Origin: Psococerastis gibbosa
Taxonomy: Eukaryota > Arthropoda > Insecta > Psocodea > Psocidae
Direction of reading: 5' to 3'
Assembly: GCA_963971405.1 (NCBI GenBank)
Contig: OZ020487.1
Span: 14,605,344-14,669,343, forward strand
DNA length: 64,000 nt
This document shows positions 1 to 11,912 of this stretch, in pieces; position 1 is the stretch's first letter; the number at the start of each line of letters is the position of its first letter. The notes under the pieces were generated by a model. It searched no databases and was not told the origin of the DNA. It saw nothing but the letters and a program-made list of their open reading frames with translations. Made by a program: the position numbers and the translations under genes.

Positions 1-788
1 CTGCCTATTTGGATTCTGTTTCAATTTTTAATTATTTTAAATCAAGTATCAGTTCAGTTGCCTCTGGAAAGGGAACTACTTGTTTAGAATTTTTTTTATT
101 GTCGCTTGCCTATTTAGCAAAGGGATAGTGGAGCATTAAGACTAAGGCAACTATTTTCAGAGAAAATTTTGGTTGTGTTTTCATTTTTAATAGACCTACC
201 TAGTAAATAATATGAGAAAAAGTACATTTTAATGTGTTTCCCGTTAGCTATGTTGAACTACAATGCCACGTCCCATTTACAATACAAAATACCCAGGTTT
301 ATCGGAAATCTCAGCCTAATGAGCTGCCATTATTTTTGCCATAGCATTGCGATTACGAAATGTGTCTAATGCTATATATTTATAAAACCCATTATTACAT
401 ATTTTATTATTATTGTCACGGGTTAGCGGTATGTTGCGACATTTTAGTAATTACTGTAGTCTCTATATTTGGTATCAGCTCAGTAGATTAGAAAATCTTT
501 AATTTTTAAATGAACGAAGGGAAAAACAATAATACTTAGTATGTTAAAAACAAAAGTTTGAAATTTTAACACTTAAGCAATTTTTAGCTGGGCTGGTAAA
601 AGTGGGAGGGGCGTCTTTTACGAGCAGTCCATTCCCAGTCCATTCCAAACAGTTCAAGTAAATGTGGTTTTTATGTAATGGCGTTTCATCCAAAAAATAA
701 AAACCAAGAAAAAACTAGATAGAACGGGTCTCAATCGCATGGTCTATGCTTCCCCGGGCTATCGTATTAATTTGTACACTATCTGTCC
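1..788. other. AT-rich DNA, nothing recognised
   Basis: No open reading frame of note, no tandem array and no repeat shared with the rest of the window was seen here. The only local feature is a GC-richer patch around 600-650. Confidence 0.5.
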
Positions 789-791
789 TAA

Positions 792-900
792 GGCGACAAT
801 TCCACCGACCTCAGACAGACATTAAAGACAGTCTAAAAATGTCTGCTACCACGTCAATGTCACGCTCACGGTGCAAAACGAGGTCGGTGGAATTGCCGCC
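792..900. mobile_element. Tourist-like palindromic MITE (core family), copy 1
   Basis: A 109-bp hairpin. The left arm runs GGCGACAATTCCACCGACCTC and is answered at the right end by its near-complement ending in TTGCCGCC. The centre holds the CAGACATTAAAGACAG / GTCTGCTACCACGTC module found in all other copies. The left flank is TAA and the right flank CAA, so the 3-bp target duplication is imperfect. There is no coding capacity. By terminal motif and TWA target it fits PIF/Harbinger-type MITEs; the superfamily is inferred because no transposase is present. Confidence 0.75.
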
Positions 901-903
901 CAA

Positions 904-1851
904 CCCTGTAAGTGTGTAAGGCATTGATAGTGGATTCGAGTCCCGCTCTGTCAGGCCTGAATATCCCGTAGAGGGTGTTTTTCGTATTATATATATTAAA
1001 TAATACTTCAATAGAATGGCGTTTCATTGTTTTTCCACCAATAGTGTGCCACCTCCGTCGGTTTCATTATAATTTGGGCTGGACTGCTGGAGCGCGCCGT
1101 CCGTGAATGAAACCATTGCGTAAACTAGTGGACGGGATACCCGGGGCGCTGAGAACATCCCAGTTGACCCCTTTCTTTTTCCCTCACTTCTCCTGTTTTT
1201 CCAGCTCTAGCTTTCTGACCGAACGGACACTCAATGTCTCAGGGTTGTTATAACACGAACCAGAACCCTTTTTCAAGGCAAATCTGGATTTGTAATATAG
1301 GTCTATTTAGAGTAGCTTCCACTATCGTTGACAAAGCTGCGGAAAGTAGAATCCAAAAGAGGTTGCCATTTTTTTTCTTATTCGAATGCATGGCAGCTTC
1401 CTTCGTAATTCACTTTCTGTAGCTTAACCAACCATATTGGGAGCCACCGGTAGGCTGCTGCACATCATCTCAATTTTACTTGAGAAATCAAGTTAGCCTG
1501 TTTCTAATATTTTAATGTTTGCGGTAGGGGAAGTATTTTGATTTCGAAGTATGAAAAAAAAAACAATTTATTCATGGTAAAAAATATTTAAAGTTTTGGT
1601 TTTATGTACAGTACCTATGTTTATCTCAGCTATATTTTTCAACTTTCCGTAATACAAAAAGTTTCAAACTTATTTAATGTGTTTTTCTGTTAAATGAAAG
1701 TCGTGGTATGACGAGAAACCTTGTCAGCAAGCTTTACAAAGTAGGCCTGCTTGACTGTAAGCCACGTATATTAGGCTATTACCTGAAAACCTGATTGAAT
1801 TGGCCTTTTTGCTCAAATTCAAAATTCACAGGAAGTATTATTAAGCTTAGA
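904..1851. other. Unique-looking DNA with a tRNA-like box B
   Basis: Around 930-945 there is a GGATTCGAGTCCCGC string resembling a tRNA T-arm (box B), without a matching box A at the right distance or a foldable cloverleaf. The rest shows no coding or repeat signal. The short open frame at 1234-1422 has no recognisable domain and is not called. Confidence 0.35.
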
Positions 1852-1854
1852 GAC

Positions 1855-2074
1855 ATCAATGAGGTGTTAATTTAGAAGAAATGTTCCTATACAATTAGCC
1901 CCACTGTGTCGTCATCACCGGTTAGCTATAACTATGGGCGGCATGGGATTTTCAGTATTCTCAAAACTGGCCCAACTCTGTCAGTGACGGCCAAAATATA
2001 TTCCCATAAATTTAGATATGTAGCAATTTAAATTTATGGGAATATTTCTTTTAATTTTGGACACCTCATTGATG
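1855..2074. mobile_element. Palindromic TIR element, ~220 bp
   Basis: The ends ATCAATGAGGTGT (about 1857) and ACACCTCATTGAT (about 2060) are perfect inverted repeats. The match continues inward through AATT..AGAAGAAAT.TTCC. An inner perfect inverted repeat, ATTCCCATAAATTTA, surrounds a short loop near 2010. This is MITE architecture with no coding capacity. A related half-arm is visible near 37508-37530. No target duplication was established. Confidence 0.55.
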
Positions 2075-2344
2075 ACTCTGCAATACTTTCATTATTTCCA
2101 GTGTAATTTGACAGTGCAAAAACGGATAGTAGGGGGTACGATTCCTTCTTTTATAAGATGCATGCGCCAGTAAATTCTCTAAAATAATGGGATGGAAAGA
2201 AACGTGGAACGACAACCAATTATTGAGGACTGCTAGAGGTTTTTCTCTTCGTCACATTTGGGATTCTGTGGTCAACAAGCCGAACAAATCTGTTGGCCGG
2301 TCGGGAGGAAACATTTCCAAATAATTTCCTTTAGTATATTGATC

Positions 2345-2412
2345 TAATGTGAATTGAATTGAAAACGACTTTATTGAATAAAAACAAAACAAAAGGCGAA
2401 AAATAAGACCAT
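2345..2412 (-). mobile_element. LINE 3'-end fragment
   Basis: Read on the minus strand this is TTTTATTCAATAAAGTCGTT followed by TTCAATTCAATTCA. The same end is present on the plus strand at 39437-39494. An AATAAA signal followed by a short repeated tail is typical of the 3' terminus of Jockey/CR1-like LINEs. No ORF is attached, so it is an extreme 5' truncation. Confidence 0.55.
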
Positions 2413-2620
2413 AAAGTCTTCTTTTCATGCTAACCTTAAAAACAAACATATTGTATTAATATATAGATACTTAAAATTAAATAGCGAAGAAGCAAGAGAA
2501 AAAAGGGGGAGCATTCTATATTTAATAGGTAATACGGACAGTGTCAGCGTTAGTAGGGCCTATTGTGCCAGTAGAAATAATTCCGTTTATGTACTGTAAA
2601 AGTTTACTTTCCTCTAAGTC

Positions 2621-2709
2621 TTAACCTGGGATTGAAAATGTTACCAAGATAATTTTACAATTTTGATAGTTCTATTCACAATTGTTTTGTTTACATTTTT
2701 AACCACAGG
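2621..2709. repeat. Repeat P, copy 1 (short palindromic repeat)
   Basis: A ~90-bp semi-palindrome starting TTAACCTGGGATTGAAAATG and closing with TTTACATTTTTAACCACAGG. Diverged copies are at 2845-2934 and 36695-36783. Probably an old MITE; superfamily not assigned. Confidence 0.55.
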
Positions 2710-2844
2710 AACAAGTTGATACTAAACGGTATAGCAGGCCTGCTGCATATTTTTATTAATTGTGGCCACTTGGCTAAGCCAATGGCAGGCCAAGGTACAG
2801 CAGAAGCTTAGGTTAGCCGGCCTACTATGCCTTTTAATGTTAAC

Positions 2845-2934
2845 TTAACCTGGGAATAAAAATGTAAACAAGATAATTTTAGAATGGGAGGTACCATTCA
2901 AAATTGGTTGTTTAAATTTTTAACCCCTAGATTA
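2845..2934. repeat. Repeat P, copy 2
   Basis: The second ~90-bp copy, with the TTAACCTGGGAATAAAAATG arm and a degraded right arm. It lies 220 bp from copy 1 in the same orientation. Confidence 0.5.
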
Positions 2935-3089
2935 AGTTAATAGAGAACTTAATAGAAGGTTCGCTACAATGCTGACACTGTTCATTAATTCCCTCATGCC
3001 GCATCCGACTAAGTTTAAAAAAAAAAACTATGTTACCAGGTCAAACTGACATTAGGGCCCCTTACAGGTAAGGGAACACTGCACGGCAC

Positions 3090-3623
3090 CTGTGGCCCGA
3101 TCATAGCGATAATATACTTGTAATACCATGTCACGTGATGGTATTAATTGAAATTGTTTATAATAAATGAACAGTGAATGTCACAATTTTTTAAATTGTG
3201 ATCTTGGCAATACTGAAGAACTGAACTGACGCGACATTCCCGTAGGAAATATAGCCTAAAATACATAAATAGCAAAATGTAAGCATATCGTCCTAGAAAG
3301 AATCATTAACATGAACAAGTTTTAATTTGAAATATATCATATATATTATAAATATATAGGCCTATGAATTATAAATAAGTTGTCGTTATCTAAGGCAGAA
3401 AAAATTAAGAAACTCACCAAAAATATAGCCGAAGATCATTCAATTTTTTTAATAGACACAATTTGAATTTTCCGCGCTTAGCATTCTTGCGACGATTACC
3501 AGCATCAAAAATTATAAAATTCTGAAATTTACTGTTCATTTATTGTGAACAATTGAATTAATACCGTTACGTGACATGGTATTATATTACCCCCGGTATT
3601 AAATCGCTACGATCGGGCCGCTG
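3090..3623. mobile_element. Non-autonomous DNA transposon with ~90-bp TIRs
   Basis: The left end (GTGGCCCGATCATAGCGAT, then AATACCATGTCACGTGATGG) is matched in inverse at the right end (CGTGACATGGTATTA ... ATCGCTACGATCGGGCC). Inner arm sequence (AATGAACAGT against ACTGTTCATT) also pairs. The ~350-bp middle has no ORF. No convincing target duplication was found, so the superfamily is open. Length about 534 bp. Confidence 0.65.
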
Positions 3624-3904
3624 ATAAGATAGCGGTGCTATCCAGCATTCCTTACGGAAATTTCCAAGCGGGGTTTTAATAGGTACCAACTGCAAGTTCC
3701 TTGACGGTAGGAAGCAACCACATGATTAACTTAAATTTTTTTTCAGATAACAAAGTGCTGTTATCAAATAGGTAGGCCTAGTATTGTAGTTTTAAATAAG
3801 TAAATGCAATTAAACATACAGGACGTAATGCCATTGCACAGTTGCATAATAATGAAATTGCAGGTTTCTTGTTGCTTTCTTATTCATACGTTAGTAGGCT
3901 ATTG

Positions 3905-4060
3905 GGAAGAAAACTTTGTGATGGTTGAAATATTTGATTTCCAGCTTTCATGCACGATAGCCTGCTCTTTTTGAGGTCCCAGAACACAAAAACGTTTTTA
4001 CGGAATGTCTGTTTGTCTGTCAGTCTGTCTGTCGCTCTGTTCCGGACTAGATTTATATAT
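3905..4060 (+). mobile_element. HINE-like element fragment
   Basis: This shares AAACTTTGTGATGGTTGAAAT, GAGGTCCCAG..C.CAAAAACG and the (TCTG)n array with the longer copies at 17834, 29294 and 38025. Both the terminal hairpin and the conserved block after the array are missing. It is an old 5' fragment. Confidence 0.6.
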
Positions 4061-4224
4061 ATTTAAGACGTAGGCAATAATTGAAGGACAATGTAAGTTT
4101 TTTCAAATTTTTTGTAAGGGTGGCGCCCACTTATGTACGGCAAGGAGCCATCAGGCTACCTTGTTTCGTTATTTTCGCTAAAATAGTGTTATTTTGTTAT
4201 TCCAACAATCTGCTTCTTTGAAAC

Positions 4225-4362
4225 GATGGGGGAGGGCAATTTGTAACGAGCCGTTCTTAAATTACTAATGGGGTATCCGCCCCCAAAATTGAGTAAATCC
4301 ATTGTAAGTTAATTTATTACGCTCCAATCGCTACGCTAAAAAATGGGCCGGATCCGTCCCTG
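4225..4362 (-). mobile_element. hAT-type MITE fragment (CAGGGACGGATCC family)
   Basis: The right end GGATCCGTCCCTG and the internal blocks CCCCCAAAATTGAGTAAATCC and TTAATTTATTACGCTC are the reverse complement of the complete copy at 11913-12085. The left terminus is not found, so this is a partial copy. Confidence 0.6.
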
Positions 4363-4399
4363 CCCCTGGGGGAGCCCGTCAGTTTTCAAAAATTTGGTA

Positions 4400-6500
4400 C
4401 CACGTTTGTGTATCCAATATTGCCTGGGAGCTACACCAACCGAGCGCAATGCTCGGTCTCCTGGTACTGGTTGCTTATGCTACTACTTTACATTTCTTTG
4501 AGTCATAGAAATTGAGATGTACGAGCATGAAATGTCAAAGAAAGAAATGTTGTTGATGTACATGCCGGCGGAGAATGATGAATATTCTCTCAGAATAAAA
4601 CAATCGAGCATCAATTTCCCAGACAACTTCTTTCACTATCTCAATTCCACAAAATGCAATTTTCAGTGGGTTCAAGGATATTTTATTTGAAACCTTTCAA
4701 CGATATCTTATGTAACTTGTCTTATAGAAACAACTTATCGCGCATAGCTCACATTATATTCTGCTTACATGCAGATGGGTTCAGATAGATTTCAAAACTT
4801 CTCAGGTGTGTTCATATACAATTTTATGTGCATGCGTAATCGAGGAATATCGGGTGAAAGTATCAATGCGGTGTACACGAGCAGAATGCACATTTTTTTG
4901 TTGAAAAATCCCATTAAAAAATATGTATAAAATATGCAAGGGTTGGTGTAGAGGTTTGACATAATAGTTAACAAAAGCCGCTTGCGCCCCCTACCGACGA
5001 AGACGGCCCTGGATTAGGCCAAGGTATACCTATTTTAAAATTAAAAATATATACAGTTAGATAGAAAAACCGTATATTTCCTAACAAAAAATAGGTGGAT
5101 ACAAAATTTTTAAGCTGTGCCCCCTCAAGCCGAAGCGTGGGAGGGAGGCACATCAAACCTAATACAAGAGAATTTTAACAAAATCTATGTAAAATGGAAA
5201 ATACAAGAAAAAGCGGACTATTGTCCTTGTTATGCAAAAGAATGGCAAGGTACAGGTTAAACTGAAAAGTTTCTATTTTTTTTTTTAATTTACACATTCA
5301 GAGCAGACTCTGGTCCTTGTTACTACAATCATACATACAAAAAAATACAATACAATATTGTAAACGAAATATTTTTGCACATAAACATACATATGTACTT
5401 GATGTAAGTTGCTTAATTTTGACGTTCTTTTTTCACTGACTAAGACTCTTGCCTGTTCCCTGTTGGGTATTTGAATTAACTTTAGACCATATATATAATC
5501 ATCCAGGGGCTGGAGATCGTTATCAATATGGCTGCTAGTATGTAGCCTGCACAAGAGAAGTACGCAATTTGGCGGGGAAACCCAGTGATAAGACAAGTGT
5601 AGCCTGCACAAGGTAAGTACAAAGTTTTTGACCGGGTCCAGGTATGCTGCAATGTGTAAGACTTGGATATTTTTTGCGTTGGTACTTATCTCTGATAGTT
5701 GGCTTATGGTTAACGGGTGCCTCGTAAGGCATATTATGGCTCTTGCCGCTCCAGTTAATGTATTTCTGTGTAAATAATACTACAATATGTAATAATACAG
5801 TAATAAGTTTAAAAAAAAAATATATGGTCTGAGAAATTAACCGCCCAAAATGAAAATGTTGGATCATGTAGCCATGGCAACCAGAGATAATATGGCGTAT
5901 ATAAAGCGGAATTTCCTTTTTGTACCATGCATTTTTAAATGCAATATTAAATGAATTACCTAATCTAAGTCTGTTTTTCACTAATTACCTATGAAAACCA
6001 TTAGGAAATGAGAAAACAGAAAATTGCCCAGAACAAAATAACATAACAGTACATACAGTATGTCCTAGTATACAGTATTTATGCCTCCATACATTAACTA
6101 AAGTAGTTAAACAGGAATGAAAAGTGGGGCAATTCTTTAGTCTAAAGCAGTTACCGTACCGTATAGCCTAATCCTCAAAATCGAAGAGGTTAAACGGGTC
6201 TTTAATATTTTCTAAAATGTATGAGGGATTACGAAGAGTTGAAGGAGACGAAATGGGGGGAGGGGGGGTTCTCTATTTTCCAACAGAGTGAGCCCCCATT
6301 CAGCACGTTTATACCATGGGTTTCATTTTTATGACGTAAGCTTCTGCTTTTCAAACTGTGTTGATTGTTTTTCGGTTATACATCCATTAATACCAACTGT
6401 ATATTATATCTCCTGTACGTACTGTACATTACCATTACAAAAGTAAAGACCTATTATTATCGGGTTTGCCTTCAGGCTTGCTTTCCCCAACTCGGCCGCA
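4400..6500. other. AT-rich DNA, no gene recognised
   Basis: Two small items stand out. A motif GTGTAGCCTGCACAAG.(G)TAAGTAC occurs twice at about 5548 and 5598. Sequences near 4980-5015 and 5110-5125 (AAGACGGCCCTGGAT, GTGCCCCCTC) look like worn ends of DNA transposons. The 148-codon minus-strand frame at 5535-5981 spans the duplicated motif and has no recognisable domain, so it is not called. Confidence 0.35.
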
Positions 6501-6514
6501 GCTATTGAACATGA

Positions 6515-6640
6515 CTTGTTAAAGACGTAGTCGTAGCCAAGGGGGGGGGGGCGATCCCCTGGGTCTGGACCCCCCCAAATTTAGCAAAACAGCAAATTTT
6601 TTTTGTATATTTTTTTTCGAAAAAAAAAATCCCCCGGGGA
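6515..6640. mobile_element. Poly-G MITE fragment
   Basis: A G11 run follows GTAGTCGTAGCCAA, and a run of seven Cs follows after GGTCTGGA. The end GTAGCCA resembles the complete poly-G MITE at 62965-63151. The right terminus is not identifiable. Confidence 0.4.
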
Positions 6641-6929
6641 GACTCCGGTCCCCATGTTTCCAATTTTGTTAATAAAGTTCTCTTCTGCAAAATCAAAACT
6701 TTTTTGGTGACAAACTATTCCAGGCCTGTTTTTTTCAAAGCGTTACCAGTAATTTTATTCAAATTCTGTAAATTATAATCAACTGCTTTCAGAAGGTTCC
6801 ACTAATTCGGGACTATTCTTTTTCATGGAAATGTATAAAGCTCCACAATTTCAGGCCTATTATTTTCAAATCCTTCCCCGGGGGAGATCACATTTTGTTC
6901 TCCCGAACCCTCGGGTGCCTGGGCAAGGG

Positions 6930-7076
6930 AAATTAAGATCATGCCCCCTAATTAGAATTTGCGTACGTCAATGAGAACGGCTTTCCTCTTTTTATACTAT
7001 TTTATGAAAATGTAGGGGGGGGGGGGGTGTGCCAAATGAAACACCACCCCTTCGAAAACCTATCGCTACGCCACTG
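6930..7076 (-). mobile_element. hAT-like MITE fragment (CAGTGGCGTAGCG end)
   Basis: It closes with AAAACCTATCGCTACGCCACTG, i.e. a minus-strand CAGTGGCGTAGCGATAGG terminus, after a G14 run and a C-rich stretch. Two related copies lie at 57495-57637 and 57640-57785, and all three share TGCGTACGTC(C/A)ATGA. A CAGTGGCG terminus is common in hAT MITEs. The other end is not found. Confidence 0.5.
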
Positions 7077-7138
7077 GTCCGTGGTACTCGTATGTGGGTA
7101 AACTTTGTGTATTGACTTTGCATGAAAACTGGACACTC

Positions 7139-7296
7139 AAAAAAAAAAAAAAAAAAAAAAAAAATCCGGCTGCGCCGCTGGTTACAAGCTATGGTCAATT
7201 ATTGTTTTTGTGACGCCAACATAGGGCCTACCATAAATTAAAATCTAGGGGAACATTTCATCTGAATTATAACATGTTCTATGTGGCGATCAATAT

Positions 7297-7334
<38 letters not shown>

Positions 7335-7375
7335 TGAGTTTTTTTGTTATATTAGGTACTAAGCCAACCTAGCGG
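7139..7375. repeat. Poly(A), (TAA)n microsatellite and SINE-A tail
   Basis: An uninterrupted A run of about 24 starts at 7140, and a (TAA)n array lies at about 7297-7330. At 7321-7375 the string AAATAATGAGTTTTTTTG..ACTAAGCCAACCTAGCGGAG is the minus-strand 3' tail of SINE-A, severely 5' truncated. Confidence 0.6.
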
Positions 7376-8500
7376 AGATATTGGTTTTTTTTTTTTTTTT
7401 TAAACCAGACTGAAGGAGTGTCCCATCCAACGATAAAAAAATAAAAGACAATCCAATGAGGTTCTGTAGGGACAGTTTTGGTCACTAGGTTCGCTGACGA
7501 CAAACCGATATCCATATTATTCAAAATGGCCGCCGTTTGCATGCGAAAACTAAGCTCTTAGCATCTAATTAATTATTTTAATATTTTTTAATAATATTTT
7601 TACTATGCCTGGACCTTATTTCGCTGCATATAATTTAATATATATTGTATATTCTCCATGATTTATAGAAAAATATCACTTTAAAATAATACATTAAATA
7701 AAATAATTTTAAAATACAATATTATTGAGGCTTATGGAAAAATCAACGCTTTGATATCATTGCAACTGGTGCTGCCATCTACAAAATGACGTCACAAATG
7801 AATCTCACTGTCTCTTAAAAGGGTATTAGAGAGAGAAAAAAAAATTGTCCTTATGTTCATTATGGGTGATGTGGAGTGAAGTGAGAGAGGGAATGAATGC
7901 CTGATTTGTTTCATTATTATTATAACTCTTTTTCTTTTGTTGTGTTTGGCATGAAAAAATGTTATACACTATGTATTAATTTTTAAAATAATTTGTTTAC
8001 AGACCAAAATAAGTTAGCTGGTAGAGCTCTTCGAGGCTAAAGCTCGCCTAGTATAAATACGGTGTTCATTTCATTTCAAAGTTGGGCCTTTCGGCCCACT
8101 CTTTCAAGAAACCCATAAGCTTAATACGTTATAGGCAATAGGTACATACTACATGCCTACTCTACCACATATAATGATAGAATGAAATGATGGAATTAAA
8201 TGATGAAATGAACCTTTATAAGGGTTGCTGGTAATCATTTCCTGCTGCGAATTAATAATTCCATAATACTTAATCTCAAATTATTCCATTCATATTTCCT
8301 GAATAACTCTCTCATTCACACAAAACCTCATAATCATCGAGCTCTTAAATGGGGGAATGTCAGCATTTTTTTTTGATTGATTGCAGATTTTTTTAAAAAA
8401 CAAAATTGAATTTCTAACAAGGGGAATATTTTAACGAGATTTTTATATTAATTTTTTTAGATTCCAGCATGTGCATTATACTGCATGTATATGTATTGTA
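7376..8500. other. No gene recognised
   Basis: AT-rich sequence with a poly(T) run at about 7385-7400. Nothing here matches the other repeats of the window and no coding signal is visible. Confidence 0.4.
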
Positions 8501-8504
8501 AAAA

Positions 8505-9360
8505 TCAAATCAAATACCTACATACTATTTATTCCAATTTTTGCAACAAGACAAGTATACATAAAATGATAAATTGTATAAAATTTAAATAAGCTAAGTT
8601 AAATTAAGTTATAATAAATAAATAAATAAATAATATTATAATAAACGGAAAAACTCCAATTTTGACAAAGTTGTTACAAGTGGAATAATAACAGTACATA
8701 TGGTATTATAACGCATGTTGTAAGGCTATCCTCCTAATGCTATTAATTGATTCATGGAATATATCAATGTCACACTTCTGGTTGAGAATATTACACCTGG
8801 TTAGCATTCTATTAAGTCCGAGTTCTTGTAGGTAGTTAGTTCTGTACAAATTCATATAAAATAGACTTTTTCGCCGGGTGTTTGAAGTGACATTGATATT
8901 AATATTCACTATAGTAGGGAAGAACATTGAAACTTATTTGATAGGATGTTATAAACAGCAATAACATCATACATGTTTCTCCTGTCAGTTAGTGCGCTGA
9001 TTTAAAAAAACAAAAACAAATATTCGTAAGTGAAATTGTTCCTAACGACATTATATTACATTTAATACTTTACAAGGAATTATAAGCCCAACTGTGTTTC
9101 CACGTTAGGGCCGGTGCAGTGTTTCAGTTTAAGTCAGATTTGTTATGACGGTGTGCAGGTATGTGTTACCTACGTATATAAAAGTGTATATGTTAGAAAA
9201 CAGTTAATAGAAAAATAAGTTTTGTTCTTTACGTTGAGTAAAAATGTTGATGAAAATATATTTTTATTGTTCTACAATGGAATAGTAAGTTTTCTAAATC
9301 TGTTCTTTTCTCATGAAGCCATATGTTTAGTTGGTGTTTAAAAAAAAGTTTTTCTTGTCA
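8505..9360 (-). mobile_element. LINE-a 3' UTR, split by a LINE-b insertion
   Basis: On the minus strand the right piece (about 9031-9360) and left piece (8505-8625) are colinear with the 3' UTR of the LINE at 59133-59770. Shared strings include TTACAAGGAATTATAA, CCCAACTGTGTTTCCACG and TTCTTTTCTCATGAAGCCAT. The left end is the TTTGATTTGATTT-type tail on the minus strand. Between the two pieces sits 8626-9030. TAAGT occurs at both junctions, consistent with a target duplication. Confidence 0.65.
8626..9030 (-). pseudogene. LINE-b ORF2 C-terminal remnant, nested
   Basis: On the minus strand an open frame (8927 to 8706) includes TSNTRRKSLFYMNLYRTNY followed by LGLNRML and ends in a stop. After about 80 bp comes a (TTTA)n-like tail. 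The RTNY..L.L.RML pattern resembles the conserved tail of CR1/Jockey-type reverse transcriptases, where a TR....L...RTNY....P..RM block precedes the end. No catalytic RT motif remains. The (TTTA)n tail and flanking TAAGT repeats indicate insertion into the LINE-a 3' UTR. The clade call is tentative. Confidence 0.5.
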
Positions 9361-9554
9361 AGTTTTCAAATCAAGCCATTGTAGGTATTGGTAGCCTCTT
9401 GTTGGTAATATTGACCTTTTAAGTTGCAGCATCTGAAGTCCGAGCATTTTGAGCGCTGTGCACCTTATTTTTGTTCGCTCATCGTGGGGATGTATACCGT
9501 TCTCAATAGTGGGCTTGCAGAAGGTAAGTATGCAATTTCGCTGGGCCAAAGGCC

Positions 9555-9650
9555 TACGCAAGTTATGTACAGAAAGGTTTCCGATCGCATGGTGTGTATA
9601 GACTCGCACAATTAAGTACAAGCACCTTGCCCCCGAAGCCGATTGAAAAA
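9555..9650 (+). repeat. Repeat O fragment
   Basis: It carries CCGATCGCATGGTGTGTATA and GACTCGCACAA.TAAGTACAAGCACCTTGCC, shared with 33012-33172, 42480-42822 and 44103-44228. Only the right half of the unit is present. Confidence 0.55.
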
Positions 9651-9659
9651 GCTAATTAA

Positions 9660-10583
9660 TTTAGTCAAAAATACTATTCTTTGTATAGAAAATAATCTCA
9701 AATCTCTGGTTTAAACTATTTAAACAATGTTGCCATAGATCTTTCGCTTCTGCTTTCTATTTCATTTCCTCACTTAACATATTTTTAGCTCTTTAGCATA
9801 GATGATAATGAAAAGGCTTCTCTATAGTGAATGTACTGTAGTCAAATTAAAACCTTCTTGTACTGGAATAACCACGTCTTTAAAACTTATTTACAGGAAG
9901 ATCAAACTCTACTCAAGCAGTCCAGCTGTCTTACAATACAATTTCACATCGTTAAAATAACTGGAGAAACCTTTGTTATCTCGCTAGAAAGCCATATTAG
10001 CACCAAAATCAATTCCAAAAAGCATTCCATTCCAGGTAGTATCAATACCCGTGTTTACAGCCCATTCCCAACCCTATAAAGCTCGTTTAGAGAACATTTC
10101 GAAAATTAGCTCTCCTTTCAAAAGGGTTCACTTGATCAAGTTAGAGAGCTTTAAAAAGGCGAAGCCCAGATGGTTTTAGACTAATAATACTATCGAGAGG
10201 TATTAGTATACGGTACTTGCTAGCGCCCACAGTAACTCAAGTATATAGACCTAGGAGGAAACCGATATATAACCAACGAGAGCTTTGGGGGATCGTATTA
10301 TTTGATGGGCTTTTTATGAATGTAGACCTACTTAGAATTCTGTAACGGAGAGATGGGACACTCACTTCCAGTGGCGGAGCGTGGGATAATTGCGAATGTA
10401 GCCTGATGCATGCAAATATTTCATATATCATTTTATATAGCATGTTATATCTTCTTAAAAAGTAAAAATTAGAAATCAAAAAAAGAAAACATTTGAATTC
10501 TAATTTTCTTAGACTGCATTGATAGCATCATGCTCATACATTCATATTTTCTCGCGGCTTCCTACGTAGATTTCAACGAAGCT
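9660..10583. other. No gene recognised
   Basis: AT-rich DNA. The frames at 9831-10079 and 10237-10479 show no domain and are not called. Confidence 0.4.
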
Positions 10584-10590
10584 CTTAATA

Positions 10591-10807
10591 AATAAATAAA
10601 TAAGGACTTTTTATTGTTTATATTACTAAGCCAACCTAGCGGAGTTAGGCCTATAAATCCCTCTCTTACACTCAACTAGGAGGGCCCAGGACCGCCTGCT
10701 TTACATGCCCTCCGAAGCATGGCCAGAAAATGTAGCCAGTGCGGGACTCGAACCAACAACCTTTTGGGTGAAAGTCAGAGTTCGTACCACTACGCTACAT
10801 GTCTTGG
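10591..10807 (-). mobile_element. SINE-A, full-length copy with target duplication
   Basis: A tRNA-derived SINE on the minus strand. Its head has a box A-like TAGCGTAGTGGTACG and a perfect box B, GGTTCGAGTCCCG. A ~110-bp unrelated body follows (..GCTTCGGAGGGCATGTAAAG..; ..CTAGGTTGGCTTAGTAA..). The 3' end is an AT-rich TTATTTATTTAT tail. CTTAATA is repeated at 10584-10590 and 10808-10814, a 7-bp target duplication that fixes both ends. It would be transcribed by Pol III from the internal promoter and mobilised by a partner LINE. It encodes no protein. Confidence 0.85.
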
Positions 10808-11643
10808 CTTAATACATTCTAAGGATTTTTGGAGTGTAATGCGGCATTACTCTAGACCTTCTTGACCTTCTTGCAGTAGTAGGTGTCCTTACCCTACACC
10901 AACGACCTCATCAGCTTTTCGGAGATGGCTTCCTAATAATTTTTTTTGGCAATTAAACTGGTTCACGTTCGCGATGTCAACCCACACCGACCGACTACAA
11001 CACTTTTGGGGATAAATAATGGATAATTATTTCCGTTTCAAAACTGTTCAGCTCAGCAACCTTTTTTTCTAACTTAAAGGTTATTTTTTATTTAAATTTG
11101 TTAACAGACAATCGGACTCCCTACCCGCATTATCTGCTTTTTTTTTCCTAAGTCTAATGTCACCATAAATACCAATCGCAGATTCCTACAACTATCAATT
11201 AGGTGTAGGAACACATGTGAAATAATTAATAGCTCTAAGATAGATACTTCCCACGAAATTTGACTCTGTAAAAAATGGATAGTGAGCGGGGCGGGGGGGC
11301 GGGGGGTTTCCGATTCGCTATAATTAATGTTCAGCGTACTCTATGGTGAAGGGTAAGGTATTTTGCTCGGGTTTGGTTTTAGACTCTTCAGTTCAGTTCT
11401 AAGTTTTAGACTTAATTTACTTATACTTACAATATACTTACACAAAAATGGTAGGAGGGGCCCAAAGGACAAGTCCCGTGCTGAGCCCCTCTTATTAATA
11501 ACAGGAGTTAGATTGTTCGAACTTTTCATTATCAATTTTATTTGTAGCATTATAGGGTGTTTAAAATACAGGCATTAAATTGATTTTGAAGAGGCCCCCT
11601 CGTTAAATATCCGAAATTATTGGGAATCATGAAAAACAACTAG

Positions 11644-11690
11644 AACTTGGCGGGATTCGAACCCACGATCTATGACTAACTCTTCATATT
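11644..11690 (-). ncRNA. tRNA-like SINE head fragment
   Basis: On the minus strand, GGGTTCGAATCCCGCCAAG is a perfect Pol III box B context. The same 30-bp block occurs at 61441-61480. No box A or cloverleaf is visible, so this is a SINE relic rather than a tRNA gene. Confidence 0.4.
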
Positions 11691-11912
11691 TTTAAATAAT
11701 TTCATCTTTAACACCTATCCTGCACACATTTATACCGCCGCTACTTTTGTCAGTTTAACACTCGTCTTGAAACCTGAACTGATTTTATAACTTTCCACCA
11801 GCGGCTATACGGGTTCAAAACCATCTGCGGGACGGGAGTGGAGATAAAGGGACCGGGGTTGCTTCTACATCACACTGCCCAGAAGCTATACTGAGCTGCA
11901 CCCAAGCAGGGG

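Noticed and set aside
5535..5981. 148-codon minus-strand frame with a repeated LVQAT motif
   Set aside because: The repetition comes from a duplicated DNA motif. No domain, no initiation or splice context, AT-driven composition.
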